Positions 37,361 through 45,855 of a stretch of 64,000 bases of DNA are shown piece after piece; the stretch's first letter is position 1, and each line of letters starts with the position of its first letter. A program made the position numbers and the translations under genes. This DNA comes from CAMFTQ01 sp051881615. Lineage in GTDB: Bacteria; Bacillota; Clostridia; Oscillospirales; Acutalibacteraceae. The stretch spans positions 32,168 to 96,167 of the forward strand of contig JBJEQF010000029.1 in assembly GCA_051881615.1 (NCBI GenBank), written 5' to 3'. A model generated the notes under the pieces. That model made no database searches and had not been told where the DNA came from. It saw nothing but the letters and a program-made list of their open reading frames with translations.

Positions 37361-37744
37361 ATGAAAAGGATATGGATAGCTTTAACGCTTTTTATTATAA
37401 GCGGTGTTTTGTGCTATTTTGAGTACCGGATTGTTGCCGACTCTCAACAGGATTTTGAGCAAAGAATTGATGATATTTATTCTCTTGCAGAAAATAATGA
37501 GAACGAAAAGGCGGTAAAGTCCTGTGATGCTCTTTGTGATGAATGGGATAAAAGGCTAAAGGTGACGGATATGTTTTTAAATCACGATATAATGGACAGC
37601 ATATCCTGTGAGCTTTCATCACTTAAATGCTACCTAGAAAGCGAAAACGGCAAAACTGACTTTTACGCAACAGCCGAAAAAATAAAAAAGCAGCTGCAAT
37701 CCCTAAGGGACAGCGAGCTGCCGTACGCCGAAAATATAATTTAA
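37361..37744 (+). CDS. DUF4363-like small membrane-anchored protein
   Basis: 127 residues: one N-terminal membrane helix (IWIALTLFIISGVLCYFEYR) and a helical extracellular part. The pattern and its place directly after a DUF421 gene match DUF4363 proteins, which pair with DUF421 in Clostridia. Function unknown. Confidence 0.7.
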   Translation: MKRIWIALTLFIISGVLCYFEYRIVADSQQDFEQRIDDIYSLAENNENEKAVKSCDALCDEWDKRLKVTDMFLNHDIMDSISCELSSLKCYLESENGKTDFYATAEKIKKQLQSLRDSELPYAENII

Positions 37745-37760
37745 TCATTATATATAAATT

Positions 37761-37795
37761 ATTCATTATTCATTTTTCATCATTCATTATTCATT
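37761..37795. repeat. Dispersed five-heptad repeat, copy 1
   Basis: Five 7-bp units in a row: ATTCATT, ATTCATT, TTTCATC, ATTCATT, ATTCATT, flanked by AATT and A. The same five-unit array recurs near 47162, 52135 (inverted) and 55902. This copy lies between two convergent genes (DUF4363 and the lipocalin-like gene). Confidence 0.85.
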
Positions 37796-37821
37796 ATACC
37801 TAAATATTCTCCGCCATCGCA

Positions 37822-38388
37822 TTATCTTTTCTCAAAATAAACAAAGCAGTCACGCACCTGACATATTATCTGTCCGCTTTCGCTGTCAATTCTGAAATCC
37901 TGCTTTGTGCCGTTGTCAAATTCAGCCTTTATTGCGTTATCTGTGACGGTGTATTTTCCGCTGTGACTGCCGTCATCTCTGCCGACTCCCAGCCAAAGCG
38001 TAAACGTGCCGTCCTCCTTAAGATTCAGACCGTCTGTTGTCGGGTTATAGCCGCTTCCGAATGCAGTCTTTAGCCTTATCTCTTCGCCTGTGTTGACGTC
38101 CTCGGCTTTTGTTGCCTTGTATTTGCCTGTTATGCTATCATCCCTATTCTCTGTAGGCTCCTGCGTGGTTTCTTCAACAACCGTTGTTTCGGCAGGAACT
38201 GTCGGCGGCAAAGCCGGCTTTTGCGTTGGGGCAGGTGTGACATACTGAGTTGCCGTTGTGTCCTGCGTTGTTTCTGTCTGATTTTGATTGTCACTGCCCT
38301 GCCACATTATAATGACAAAAACGAATAATACAATCGCCGCCGCTATTATGCCTGTTGCTATAGCGGATATTTTTTTGCTGTTTTTCAT
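37822..38388 (-). CDS. Membrane-anchored protein with lipocalin-like C-terminal domain
   Basis: 188 residues: short cytoplasmic tail, one membrane helix (ISAIATGIIAAAIVLFVFVI), a Thr/Pro-rich linker and a beta-rich domain from about residue 85 (ITGKYKATKAEDVNTGEEIR, then KEDGTFTLWLGVG, SGKYTVTDNAIKAEFDNGTK). Repeated G-K/T-Y strands resemble the small lipocalin-like or DUF5640-type domain of Clostridia. Function unknown. It follows the DUF624-like gene by 2 bp. Confidence 0.6.
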   Translation of the reverse strand: MKNSKKISAIATGIIAAAIVLFVFVIIMWQGSDNQNQTETTQDTTATQYVTPAPTQKPALPPTVPAETTVVEETTQEPTENRDDSITGKYKATKAEDVNTGEEIRLKTAFGSGYNPTTDGLNLKEDGTFTLWLGVGRDDGSHSGKYTVTDNAIKAEFDNGTKQDFRIDSESGQIICQVRDCFVYFEKR

Positions 38389-38390
38389 AT

Positions 38391-39350
38391 TTACACGTCC
38401 TTTTTCTCCTCAAAAGCATCATCTGTCATATTCATCTCACGCAGAAGAACGCTTCTCTTTACCATTTTTCCGTTATGGAAAATATACTCGTCACCGTTGC
38501 CGTTATCGTTACCTATAAGGCTTGATACGTCCTTAAATTCCTCGGGGTCTATCTGCGGTGACTTCTTCCTTTCTGTCGGCTCGTTTTCTTTTTCTTTAGT
38601 CTTTGTTTTGTTTGCCGTCATAATGTCCAGAACAGAGTCATAAATGGCAAAATTTACAATAGCACTGTAGGTTGACGGAATTATAAAGCCGATGAGCAGA
38701 AACAGAATAACCTGAAATACTATTGCGTTTGTGCAGAAGATTACGCACGAAACAGAAAAAATAAAGAGTAAAAACAGTCCGAGCGTAGCAAGAATGTTGT
38801 TCTTGATTTCACCAAACGACATAAGCGCACTGTTTTTGTAAATATCTCTGAGCTTTAAATCAAAGGTCACAGTCAACAGCGGAATGTGGAAAAACATAAA
38901 GAAAACAACTACGGCTAAAATTATACATATAAAAAGCGGCGCATAGAAAACTGCGTTGCTCTTTGCCATTGTCAGATAAAAAAGTATGGCAAAATACGAC
39001 AAAAGCACAGCTAAATAAAGAAATACACCGTGACAGATAAATTTTTTGAAATTTTCCTTAACTCCCTTGAAAAAGGTGGGTAAAACTTTTACATCTTCAT
39101 CGCCGCGCATAATGTTCCTCGTTACAAGCGTAACTCCGCTGAAAAACGGATAGCAGAAAACAATAGTAAGAAGCATTATCACGATATTTGAGCCGTTGAA
39201 AAACGTGTTGTTTAAAAGCGATAAAAGCGCAGAAAACACCGCAACGGGTACTGCAAATATAATGTTTGTGAGCAGTATTTTGTGAAAGCTTTTGAAATAT
39301 CTGACAAAAAATCTGAAAATTCCGATAGTATCTGTCATTTGCGTAGCCAT
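38391..39350 (-). CDS. DUF624-like (YesL family) membrane protein
   Basis: 319 residues with six or so helices in the first ~230, then a charged cytoplasmic tail. The arrangement (FRFFVRYFKSFHKILLTNII; VTLVTRNIMRGDEDVKVLPT followed by FFKGVKENFKKF) resembles the DUF624/YesL family of unknown function. It is in a same-strand run with the SpoIIM-like gene and the lipocalin-like gene. Confidence 0.65.
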   Translation of the reverse strand: MATQMTDTIGIFRFFVRYFKSFHKILLTNIIFAVPVAVFSALLSLLNNTFFNGSNIVIMLLTIVFCYPFFSGVTLVTRNIMRGDEDVKVLPTFFKGVKENFKKFICHGVFLYLAVLLSYFAILFYLTMAKSNAVFYAPLFICIILAVVVFFMFFHIPLLTVTFDLKLRDIYKNSALMSFGEIKNNILATLGLFLLFIFSVSCVIFCTNAIVFQVILFLLIGFIIPSTYSAIVNFAIYDSVLDIMTANKTKTKEKENEPTERKKSPQIDPEEFKDVSSLIGNDNGNGDEYIFHNGKMVKRSVLLREMNMTDDAFEEKKDV

Positions 39351-39373
39351 ATTTTAAACATCCCTTATTAAAA

Positions 39374-40093
39374 TCAAAAATTAAATATCGGCGCAAAAAA
39401 GCACCATAAAACAGTATCGGCAAAGGCGGCACAGGCAGACATTATGAGCATATATCCGCTGTAGAGAAGATAGAGCCGTAAATCCTCGTTAATGCCTTTT
39501 TGGACTGTTTTGTATTCTGAAGTAATGACAAGTGCATTGTTGTTTCTTTTAAAGAAAAACAATTCCTTAAAAATCCTTTTTGAAAGCTTAAAGGAATTTT
39601 GCGACTGGACAATAAGCGCAACGGTGAAAATAAAAATCCCAAGAAGAAGAACAAGCATATAAAAGCCTATTCCCTTTAGTCCGTATGCAGAGTAAAGATA
39701 GCCGGCGCAAAGTCCTACTCCGAAGCCCTTAAACGTTGTTATCATAGGAATTACAGCCATTCCCCACGGAGCAAGGCCGCACAGAAACACCGCAAAAAGA
39801 AAGAGAAAATCTGAGAAAAAGCAGGCGCAGAAGGTTTCAAATACGCTTTGCGAAAGCCTTGCCTGCAAATTGGTGGTGAAAAGAAAATCAAGGCCCAGTG
39901 CAAGGTCGCTGTCTGCCCCCTTTGCCTTGAACGCACCGAAAAATACGCCTAAAAAAACTGTTATCACAAAAAATGACGCTAAGCCGTACTGATGAAAGTA
40001 ATCTTTGTAATCAATTTCCTTTATCGCCTTGAACGGATTTTTGTACTGTCTGTTTTTTGATACGGTAAAAACAATGCCCTTCATAATTTTCAT
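39374..40093 (-). CDS. Stage II sporulation protein M-like membrane protein
   Basis: 239 residues, five or six helices. The central segment (CGLAPWGMAVIPMITTFKGF, then GVGLCAGYLYSAYGLKGIGF) is the signature part of the SpoIIM/DUF95 family. In sporulation SpoIIM joins SpoIID and SpoIIP in the engulfment machine. This could be the true SpoIIM or a paralogue; SpoIID and SpoIIP are not nearby. Confidence 0.7.
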   Translation of the reverse strand: MKIMKGIVFTVSKNRQYKNPFKAIKEIDYKDYFHQYGLASFFVITVFLGVFFGAFKAKGADSDLALGLDFLFTTNLQARLSQSVFETFCACFFSDFLFLFAVFLCGLAPWGMAVIPMITTFKGFGVGLCAGYLYSAYGLKGIGFYMLVLLLGIFIFTVALIVQSQNSFKLSKRIFKELFFFKRNNNALVITSEYKTVQKGINEDLRLYLLYSGYMLIMSACAAFADTVLWCFFAPIFNF

Positions 40094-40116
40094 TCCTTTA
40101 CATAATTATCATCAAG

Positions 40117-40154
40117 CAAGGCATAGTTTGCATAATTTTTGATATGCCTTAACT
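40117..40154 (-). terminator. Possible hairpin after proC
   Basis: Inverted repeat AAGGCATA / TATGCCTT across a 17-nt loop, between proC and the SpoIIM-like gene. The stem is AT-rich and not followed by a strong T run, so termination is uncertain. Confidence 0.35.
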
Positions 40155-40194
40155 TGTCCTATATTTATGCAAGGAAGCCTGAAATTATGAGAAT

Positions 40195-40998
40195 TTATTT
40201 TCCTAATTCCTCTGCTCGTTTTGTGCAGGAGTTCATAGCGTCTTTTATTCCCTCATAGAAATTATACTTTCTGAGCGTTTCAAGTGCCGCTATTGTAGTA
40301 CCGCCCTTTGAGGACACCTTTTCTATAAGCTCATCGGGAGTGTTGCCGCTTTCTCTGAGCATTAAGGCACTGCCCTCTAAGGTGGCGCAGATGAGGTTTA
40401 GTGCGGCTTTTTCGTCTATCCCCTGCTCCTGTGCATAGTCCAGCATAGCCTTTGCAAAAAGATAAACATAAGCAGGACTTGAACCGTTTACGGCGATTAT
40501 CTCGTTCATATGATCCTCTGTAAGAATTTCTACAGTACCGCTTAAACTGAACATATCGTAAACTGCTTTGAAATCGTTGTCGCTGATGTTTTCCGTTGCA
40601 CAAAGTGCCGTTGCGCCCTTGCCCAAAAGCAGAGGAGTGTTCGGCATAACACGCACAACAGGACAAGAAGCGGAAAGCTCTGACTGAACGTATGAGGTCG
40701 AGATGCCTGCGGCGATTGATACGAAAACCTTTTCATCTGTCACAGCTTCTTTTATATCAGAAAGAACCTCCTTGTAATTCTGAGGCTTTACTGCAAGAAC
40801 GATTATATCGCAGTTTTCAACTACCGCCTTACCGCTTTGCTCTGTATTTACGCCCTTAGCTTTCATAAGAGCCGTTTTTTCATTATCTAAATCGAAAATG
40901 TAAAGGCTGTCGGGTGACAGAAAGCTGTTTCTTAACATTCCGTCAATTATAGCCGTCGCCATATTTCCTGCGCCGATAAAGCCTATTGCTTTGCTCAT
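40195..40998 (-). CDS. proC: Pyrroline-5-carboxylate reductase
   Basis: 267 residues. It reduces pyrroline-5-carboxylate to proline with NAD(P)H. The Rossmann start GFIGAGNMATAIIDGML, the VRVMPNTPLLLGKGATALCA stretch and the C-terminal GGTTIAALETL signature are present. It is a stand-alone gene; proA and proB are not nearby. Confidence 0.96.
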   Translation of the reverse strand: MSKAIGFIGAGNMATAIIDGMLRNSFLSPDSLYIFDLDNEKTALMKAKGVNTEQSGKAVVENCDIIVLAVKPQNYKEVLSDIKEAVTDEKVFVSIAAGISTSYVQSELSASCPVVRVMPNTPLLLGKGATALCATENISDNDFKAVYDMFSLSGTVEILTEDHMNEIIAVNGSSPAYVYLFAKAMLDYAQEQGIDEKAALNLICATLEGSALMLRESGNTPDELIEKVSSKGGTTIAALETLRKYNFYEGIKDAMNSCTKRAEELGK

Positions 40999-41032
40999 TA
41001 AAAATCACTCCAAAAAATAAAAGTAGGTTTGG

Positions 41033-43051
41033 TTATATACAAAATGACGGGTTGTTATAGCAGGCAAATGAGATGTTATGCTTGTTATCTCTGCCGTCAC
41101 GCGCGTAATCGTGATAGAAGAATATTTCCATCTCGTCAACTCGTCTGTATAAAAGTCCCCAGTAGCAGTCGCCTGCTGCGTGGTGGTATTGAAGCACTGC
41201 CTTTATAAGTGCGTTCTTGTTCACCTTGTTAAGATTTCGCACGGACAATGATTTTACAGACGCATATTCGTAGTATATGTAGCCTGTGGTGCCGTCTGAA
41301 AGCTTGATTTTGTACCATTCGTTATTATAAAGCTTGCCGTCAACAAAGGTAAACTGCGTGTTTATTCTCATACAGTCTATTACATCGCTTGAAAGTGAAG
41401 CGCCTGCTCTGAAATTAACATAGTCACCGTTTACATAGCCCGCTACGCCTGCGGCAGGCTTTGTCGCTGTTTGCTGTAATTCATAGCAATTAAGCAACGC
41501 ATCTCGCAAGGTATCATCATCAAAAAGAACGCCGTAGCCTAAGTTATACACAAAGCACACAAGTGCGTCGTACTGATACTGATTGAACTTAACGTTGTTA
41601 TTTATCAGAAATTCGTTTACCTTTGACGTGTAGCCGTCATTGTTGACGCTCGTTACAAGGTGAGCGTATGCCTCGCTTTTTGTCAGATCGTTGTAAAAGG
41701 TTTCTCCGGGAAAAACAAGAACACCGTGCCCTAAGGTGGGGTCGCCTGTTATATCGTCGCCTATTGAATTCGGTCGAAAGCCCTCGTAATCTGCTATAAG
41801 TGAAATAAGCTCGTTGCTTGCACGTCTTTTTTCACAGCTTGTTATCGACTTGTCTGTAACCTTTGTCACAAAAGCAGTGGCTTCTGCGTCCTTGCACGTT
41901 TTCCAGCTTGTGCTGTTTTTTTCCTGTGAATAGCCTACTACCTTGAACTCACCCGAGGAGGTCATTTTTTGTGTACCCTTCCAGACATACACGTCACCGT
42001 CCTGAGTTTTGCTGTTTGCATTTACGGTTATCTTTTTACCGTTTACAGTGACCTCGAACTTTACGGCTGTTTTTGATGTATCTGTAATTGCCACAAACGT
42101 AACGTTGCTGTTGAGTGCCGCTGAATTTGCCGAGGTATAGACAAAGCGGATAGGCGCTGACGGATTTACCGTAACAAGACAGGTGGCTTCGCCGTTTGAG
42201 GTGTACGCCGATATAACAGCCTTGCCCGCATTTTTGCCGAGAACATATCCGTCACTGACTGTGGCAACATTTGTGTTACTGCTTTTCCACTTTACACCGC
42301 TTGTCGATGATGACAAAAAGTATGTTTTGTACCTGTCAAGCGAAATGCTGCTTTTTAGAATATTTACGCTTTTAGTCGGATTTTTAACAGTTATTTTAAA
42401 CTGAACAGTATGCGTAGGTGATGATACCTTAATTATTGCTGTGCCTGCTGATTTACCTGTTACAATGCCGTCTGAAACAGTTGCAACGCTTGTATTGGAG
42501 CTTGTCCAAGTTAGTTTACCCTTACAGCTTGCTATAATCTGAAAGTAGTTGCCCTTATACATAGTACCTGATGTAGCACTAAGCGTTACAGGATATGACA
42601 CGGGCGGAGCTGTTGTCGGAGGTACAGTTGTCGGCGGAGCTGTTGTAGGCGGTACTGTTGAGGGTTCTGTCGGAGTACCCATTATAACATCAACTGTGCA
42701 AGAAGCCTTCTCGCCGCTGCCCTTTACAGTGGCTGTGATTGTCGCTTTACCGCAGGAAACCGCTTTAATCATTCCGCCTTTGTCAACTGTCGCAACAGTC
42801 CTATCGGAGGAAGAAAACTCACAGCTGTTCTGAAGCGAAATGCTGCTGCTTGAATACACGTGCAGCAGCTTTTCTTCGCCTGCTTTTAAAATCAGCGTAT
42901 AGTCAGAAAGAAAAACCTGATGTGATAACGGATTTTCAGAATATTCATAAGCACTGACGCTTAAAGAAAAAACGTCAAGCGACATAACAAAAGTTAATAG
43001 CACCAAAACAAGTGACACAAATTTATTTACACTTTTTTTCACAAATACCAC
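41033..43051 (-). CDS. Secreted GH24 lysozyme with BIG2 repeats and an internal SH3 domain
   Basis: 672 residues. Signal peptide (~1-34), one bacterial Ig-like BIG2 repeat at ~45-123, a Thr/Pro linker (125-150) and two more BIG2-like repeats (~153-222, ~228-296), each with the SSNTSVATVSDG-type motif. The phage-type lysozyme part begins near 413 with candidate catalytic Glu423 in IADYEGFRP, then DPTLGHG and QYDALVCFVYNLG. An SH3 segment (539-600: YVNFRAGASLSSDVIDCMRI) follows. After it the typical lysozyme C-terminal pattern resumes (GLLYRRVDEMEIFF, 632-645). The SH3 thus seems nested in the GH24 domain. It likely cuts peptidoglycan outside the cell. Confidence 0.85.
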   Translation of the reverse strand: MVFVKKSVNKFVSLVLVLLTFVMSLDVFSLSVSAYEYSENPLSHQVFLSDYTLILKAGEEKLLHVYSSSSISLQNSCEFSSSDRTVATVDKGGMIKAVSCGKATITATVKGSGEKASCTVDVIMGTPTEPSTVPPTTAPPTTVPPTTAPPVSYPVTLSATSGTMYKGNYFQIIASCKGKLTWTSSNTSVATVSDGIVTGKSAGTAIIKVSSPTHTVQFKITVKNPTKSVNILKSSISLDRYKTYFLSSSTSGVKWKSSNTNVATVSDGYVLGKNAGKAVISAYTSNGEATCLVTVNPSAPIRFVYTSANSAALNSNVTFVAITDTSKTAVKFEVTVNGKKITVNANSKTQDGDVYVWKGTQKMTSSGEFKVVGYSQEKNSTSWKTCKDAEATAFVTKVTDKSITSCEKRRASNELISLIADYEGFRPNSIGDDITGDPTLGHGVLVFPGETFYNDLTKSEAYAHLVTSVNNDGYTSKVNEFLINNNVKFNQYQYDALVCFVYNLGYGVLFDDDTLRDALLNCYELQQTATKPAAGVAGYVNGDYVNFRAGASLSSDVIDCMRINTQFTFVDGKLYNNEWYKIKLSDGTTGYIYYEYASVKSLSVRNLNKVNKNALIKAVLQYHHAAGDCYWGLLYRRVDEMEIFFYHDYARDGRDNKHNISFACYNNPSFCI

Positions 43052-43059
43052 CTTTGCTT

Positions 43060-43602
43060 TTACAATCTGAATTTAGCCGTCAGCTTATCACGCAATTTCA
43101 TAATATACTGCATAGCCGTAACAGATATGCAGTAATCGTACAAAAGAAAAACGATATTTCCGACAGCTAAGAACACCCACGGCAGATAAACACCGCAGAT
43201 TTCAAAGCTCTCCTTAGGAATGGACAAAACGAAAATTGAAACAAAAAACACAGCAATCATACACGCATTAAACAGTATATACTTTATAATAAACTGCAAT
43301 ACCTTGCTTTTTATTCTCTCAATAAGGCTTTTTACAATAGGGTAAAAGCCTAAAAAGCCTGTAAAATACAGTGCCGCCTCTTTATCTGTAACTAATAAAA
43401 GCGACAGAATACTGACGCAGACATATCCGCAGAGTGCCCACCGTAAGCCACATTCTATGACTAAAATCACAAGAAGTATTCCTGCAAGAGCCGGGAAAGC
43501 GAATGTGCCTACAGGGATAATAGATGTTAAAAACATCAGCACAATACACAAGGCGGATATAATGCCCGACAGCGCTGTTTTATATGTAGCTTTCATCAGC
43601 AA
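43060..43602 (-). CDS. Membrane protein resembling ECF transporter S component
   Basis: 180 residues with five or six helices. The N-terminal part (TALSGIISALCIVLMFLTSI, then IPVGTFAFPALAGILLVILV) recalls substrate-specific S components of ECF vitamin transporters. No ligand motif is recognisable. The likely start is TTG 7 nt after AAGGA; an ATG two codons later is the other option. It lies between the J-domain gene and the lysozyme gene, same strand, 8 bp from the latter. Confidence 0.55.
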   Translation of the reverse strand: MLMKATYKTALSGIISALCIVLMFLTSIIPVGTFAFPALAGILLVILVIECGLRWALCGYVCVSILSLLLVTDKEAALYFTGFLGFYPIVKSLIERIKSKVLQFIIKYILFNACMIAVFFVSIFVLSIPKESFEICGVYLPWVFLAVGNIVFLLYDYCISVTAMQYIMKLRDKLTAKFRL

Positions 43603-43624
43603 AAATCATTCCTTTCATTTTGCC

Positions 43625-44224
43625 TTAGCAGCAGCGCATACAGTCGCACAAACAGTCTGCACACATAAAGGCAGCACAAATATCACAGCAGGAGCAGGAG
43701 GAGCTGTTGTAGCCGCCCTGATTATACGGACCTGCGCCGTAGCTGCGCTGATGAGCCATTCTGTTGAGTGCGGCTCTGTACTCTGTGTTGCTCGGGTCCA
43801 TTGAACAGGCTGTGGAAAAGTTTGTATATGCCTGCTCGTTCCAGCCCTTTCTGTTCATAACCATACCCTGCAAGAAGTACCACTCTGCATCTCTTGCTGA
43901 TACATCGACAGCATCAAGCAGTCTTTGCGCTTCTGAGAGGTTGTTCTGCTGAATAAGCATTCTTATCTGCGGATATTTTGTCGTGTAGGAATTGCCGTGG
44001 TATCTATACTGACTATTGCTGTTTGCAGAACCGTTTTTACGCATTTCTACTATAGCGTCATATGCCTCGTTGATTTCTTTCATCTTCTGCTCGGCAACAT
44101 CGGCAAGGGGACTGTCGGCATAATTATCGGGGTGATACTTTTTCGCAAGCTTTCTGTAAGCCTGCTTGATTTCATCATCGGTAGCAGAGGGAGAAACTCC
44201 CAGAACCTCATACGGATTGTTCAT
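43625..44224 (-). CDS. J-domain (DnaJ-like) protein with Cys-rich tail
   Basis: 199 residues from the ATG at 44222-44224. Residues 1-68 are a J domain with the Hsp70-stimulating HPD motif in KKYHPDNYADS. A TPR-like helical segment (~95-150) with LSEAQRLLDAVDVSARDAEW follows. The end is Gly/Tyr- and Cys-rich (SSSCSCCDICAAFMCADCLC). It likely recruits DnaK to a specific client. The neighbour upstream is a DUF5685 protein, a pairing that hints at a shared task. Confidence 0.85.
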   Translation of the reverse strand: MNNPYEVLGVSPSATDDEIKQAYRKLAKKYHPDNYADSPLADVAEQKMKEINEAYDAIVEMRKNGSANSNSQYRYHGNSYTTKYPQIRMLIQQNNLSEAQRLLDAVDVSARDAEWYFLQGMVMNRKGWNEQAYTNFSTACSMDPSNTEYRAALNRMAHQRSYGAGPYNQGGYNSSSCSCCDICAAFMCADCLCDCMRCC

Positions 44225-44225
44225 T

Positions 44226-45098
44226 TTAATTTTCCTTTCTTTTTCCTTTTGATTTTTTACCTTCCAAAACAATTTGCTGTTGATTTTTTAGTCCATATAA
44301 AAATATGTTGTCTAAAATTGTATCAAAATGCTTTAAATCGAGCAAGCAAAATGCGTTGTAAACATTTGCCGCGCATTGATTAAGCATTGGGAACACCTTT
44401 TCTTTAAATGCTTTATCGTCACCGTCATAATACGCCTTTAACGGGTTAAACGAATTTTCTTTTATATCGTCCTTAATATCGTCGGCGGCGTCTATGATAT
44501 ACACCCACCGTCCGAGCTGGTAGCCTAACTCCTGCAAGACTTTTATCTGCATATCGTTTTTGCCCTCAAGTGTGAGTATTTCTTTCATCATAACGGCTGT
44601 CGGCTCTGACGCTTTGTCAACATGGCAGTTTTTGTCATTTTCGGCTACTTTTTGGTTTTGCACCATATCTGATACTATCTGCTCATACTGCGGGAACTTC
44701 TGTGATGCCTTTTTGTGCTTTCGTGAAAAGAAGAGCCTGAGAATTTTTTTACCTGCTCTTTTGAAAAGCGGGCTGTCCTGTATATCGTCAAGAATTTTGT
44801 AGTACGCTGTTATGACAGACAGTGCAGACGCTTTTTCAAACGGCTCTCCCCTTTGACTGCAATATGTGCATTTTTTCAGCGGATTGAACGTACAGCGGTG
44901 CTTTTCAAAGCCGGGGCAGGTGTTTCTAAGTGACAGAGAAAGAAGTGCAAAGAGCGTCATATCGTAGCTTAGAATAAAGCGTGTAAATATGCCGTAGTCA
45001 CAGCCGAGCTGTTTGCAAAGAGTGCAGTAAACAGCCTTGTACTGCTCGTATTCACGGACACGAAGCTCGCCCTTTTCTGCCTGAAGATAGCCGAACAT
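44226..45098 (-). CDS. DUF5685-family protein
   Basis: 290 residues from the ATG at 45096-45098, with AAGGAG upstream. Start MFGYLQAEKGELRVREYEQY and the Cys pairs in VYCTLCKQLGCDYG and NPLKKCTYCSQRG match the DUF5685 family of Clostridia. The helical C-terminal half has the acidic pairs ILDDIQDS and IIDAADDIKDDIKEN, loosely recalling prenyl-synthase-like or phytoene-synthase-like helices, but no function is known. It ends 1 bp before the J-domain gene start. Confidence 0.75.
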   Translation of the reverse strand: MFGYLQAEKGELRVREYEQYKAVYCTLCKQLGCDYGIFTRFILSYDMTLFALLSLSLRNTCPGFEKHRCTFNPLKKCTYCSQRGEPFEKASALSVITAYYKILDDIQDSPLFKRAGKKILRLFFSRKHKKASQKFPQYEQIVSDMVQNQKVAENDKNCHVDKASEPTAVMMKEILTLEGKNDMQIKVLQELGYQLGRWVYIIDAADDIKDDIKENSFNPLKAYYDGDDKAFKEKVFPMLNQCAANVYNAFCLLDLKHFDTILDNIFLYGLKNQQQIVLEGKKSKGKRKEN

Positions 45099-45212
45099 AC
45101 ACTTTCTCCTTATATAAAAATTCACCCGATAATATCATACTACAAAATTTTGAAATAAACAATACAAAAGCCGATAAAATTTATCATTTCTGCGTTATAT
45201 TTTTGATAACTA

Positions 45213-45241
45213 TTGAATTTTTTGTAAATAACGGCTATAAT
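45213..45241 (+). promoter_or_regulatory. Sigma-A promoter of the HAD/alkaline phosphatase pair
   Basis: TTGAAT (45213-45218) and TATAAT (45236-45241) are 17 bp apart, 28 bp before the HAD-gene start. Confidence 0.75.
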
Positions 45242-45269
45242 CAAGGTAAATATTATTTTAGAGGCAATT

Positions 45270-45830
45270 ATGAACGTATATGATTTTGACAACACCATTT
45301 ACAAGGGTGATTCAACGGCTGATTTTTATATTTTTTCACTTTTAAGGCATCCGTCTATTATTAAATATCTGCCGTCGCTTGTATGCGCTTTTTTAAAATA
45401 TTATCTGTTTAAAATCGGCACAAAAACGCAGTTTAAGGAGAAAATGTTTTCCTTTTTAAAATCGGTTGACATTGAAAACGATTTGCACGATTTCTGGGAA
45501 AAGCATTTTAAAAACATAAAACCTTGGTATAAGAAATCTAAAAATGACGATGATGTTATAATATCGGCATCACCCTACTTTTTGCTTGAGCCTGTCTGCA
45601 AAAGGCTCGGCATAAAGCATCTGATAGCGTCAAGGGTTGACAAAAAAAGCGGAAAATACTCAGGACTTAACTGTCATTCAGATGAAAAGGTAAGACGATT
45701 TAACGAGGAGTTTGAAAATGCTGTGATTGATAATTTTTACTCTGACAGCAAAAGTGATACTCCGCTTGCAAGGCTGTCGCAAAGTGCGTATCTTGTAAAG
45801 GGCGATAAAATTTCTAAATGGGATTTTTGA
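45270..45830 (+). CDS. HAD-superfamily phosphatase (subfamily IB-like)
   Basis: 186 residues. The nucleophile motif is YDFDNTIYKGDST (Asp5 and Asp7). Motif II lies in DDDVIISASPYFLLEPVCKR. The last motif, VIDNFYSDSKSDTPL, carries the acidic metal ligands. The layout matches the phosphoserine-phosphatase-like IB group. The substrate is unknown. It precedes a secreted alkaline phosphatase by 25 bp, so both may be expressed together. Confidence 0.85.
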   Translation: MNVYDFDNTIYKGDSTADFYIFSLLRHPSIIKYLPSLVCAFLKYYLFKIGTKTQFKEKMFSFLKSVDIENDLHDFWEKHFKNIKPWYKKSKNDDDVIISASPYFLLEPVCKRLGIKHLIASRVDKKSGKYSGLNCHSDEKVRRFNEEFENAVIDNFYSDSKSDTPLARLSQSAYLVKGDKISKWDF

Positions 45831-45855
45831 AATAAAAACGAAAGGAAAATGTATT

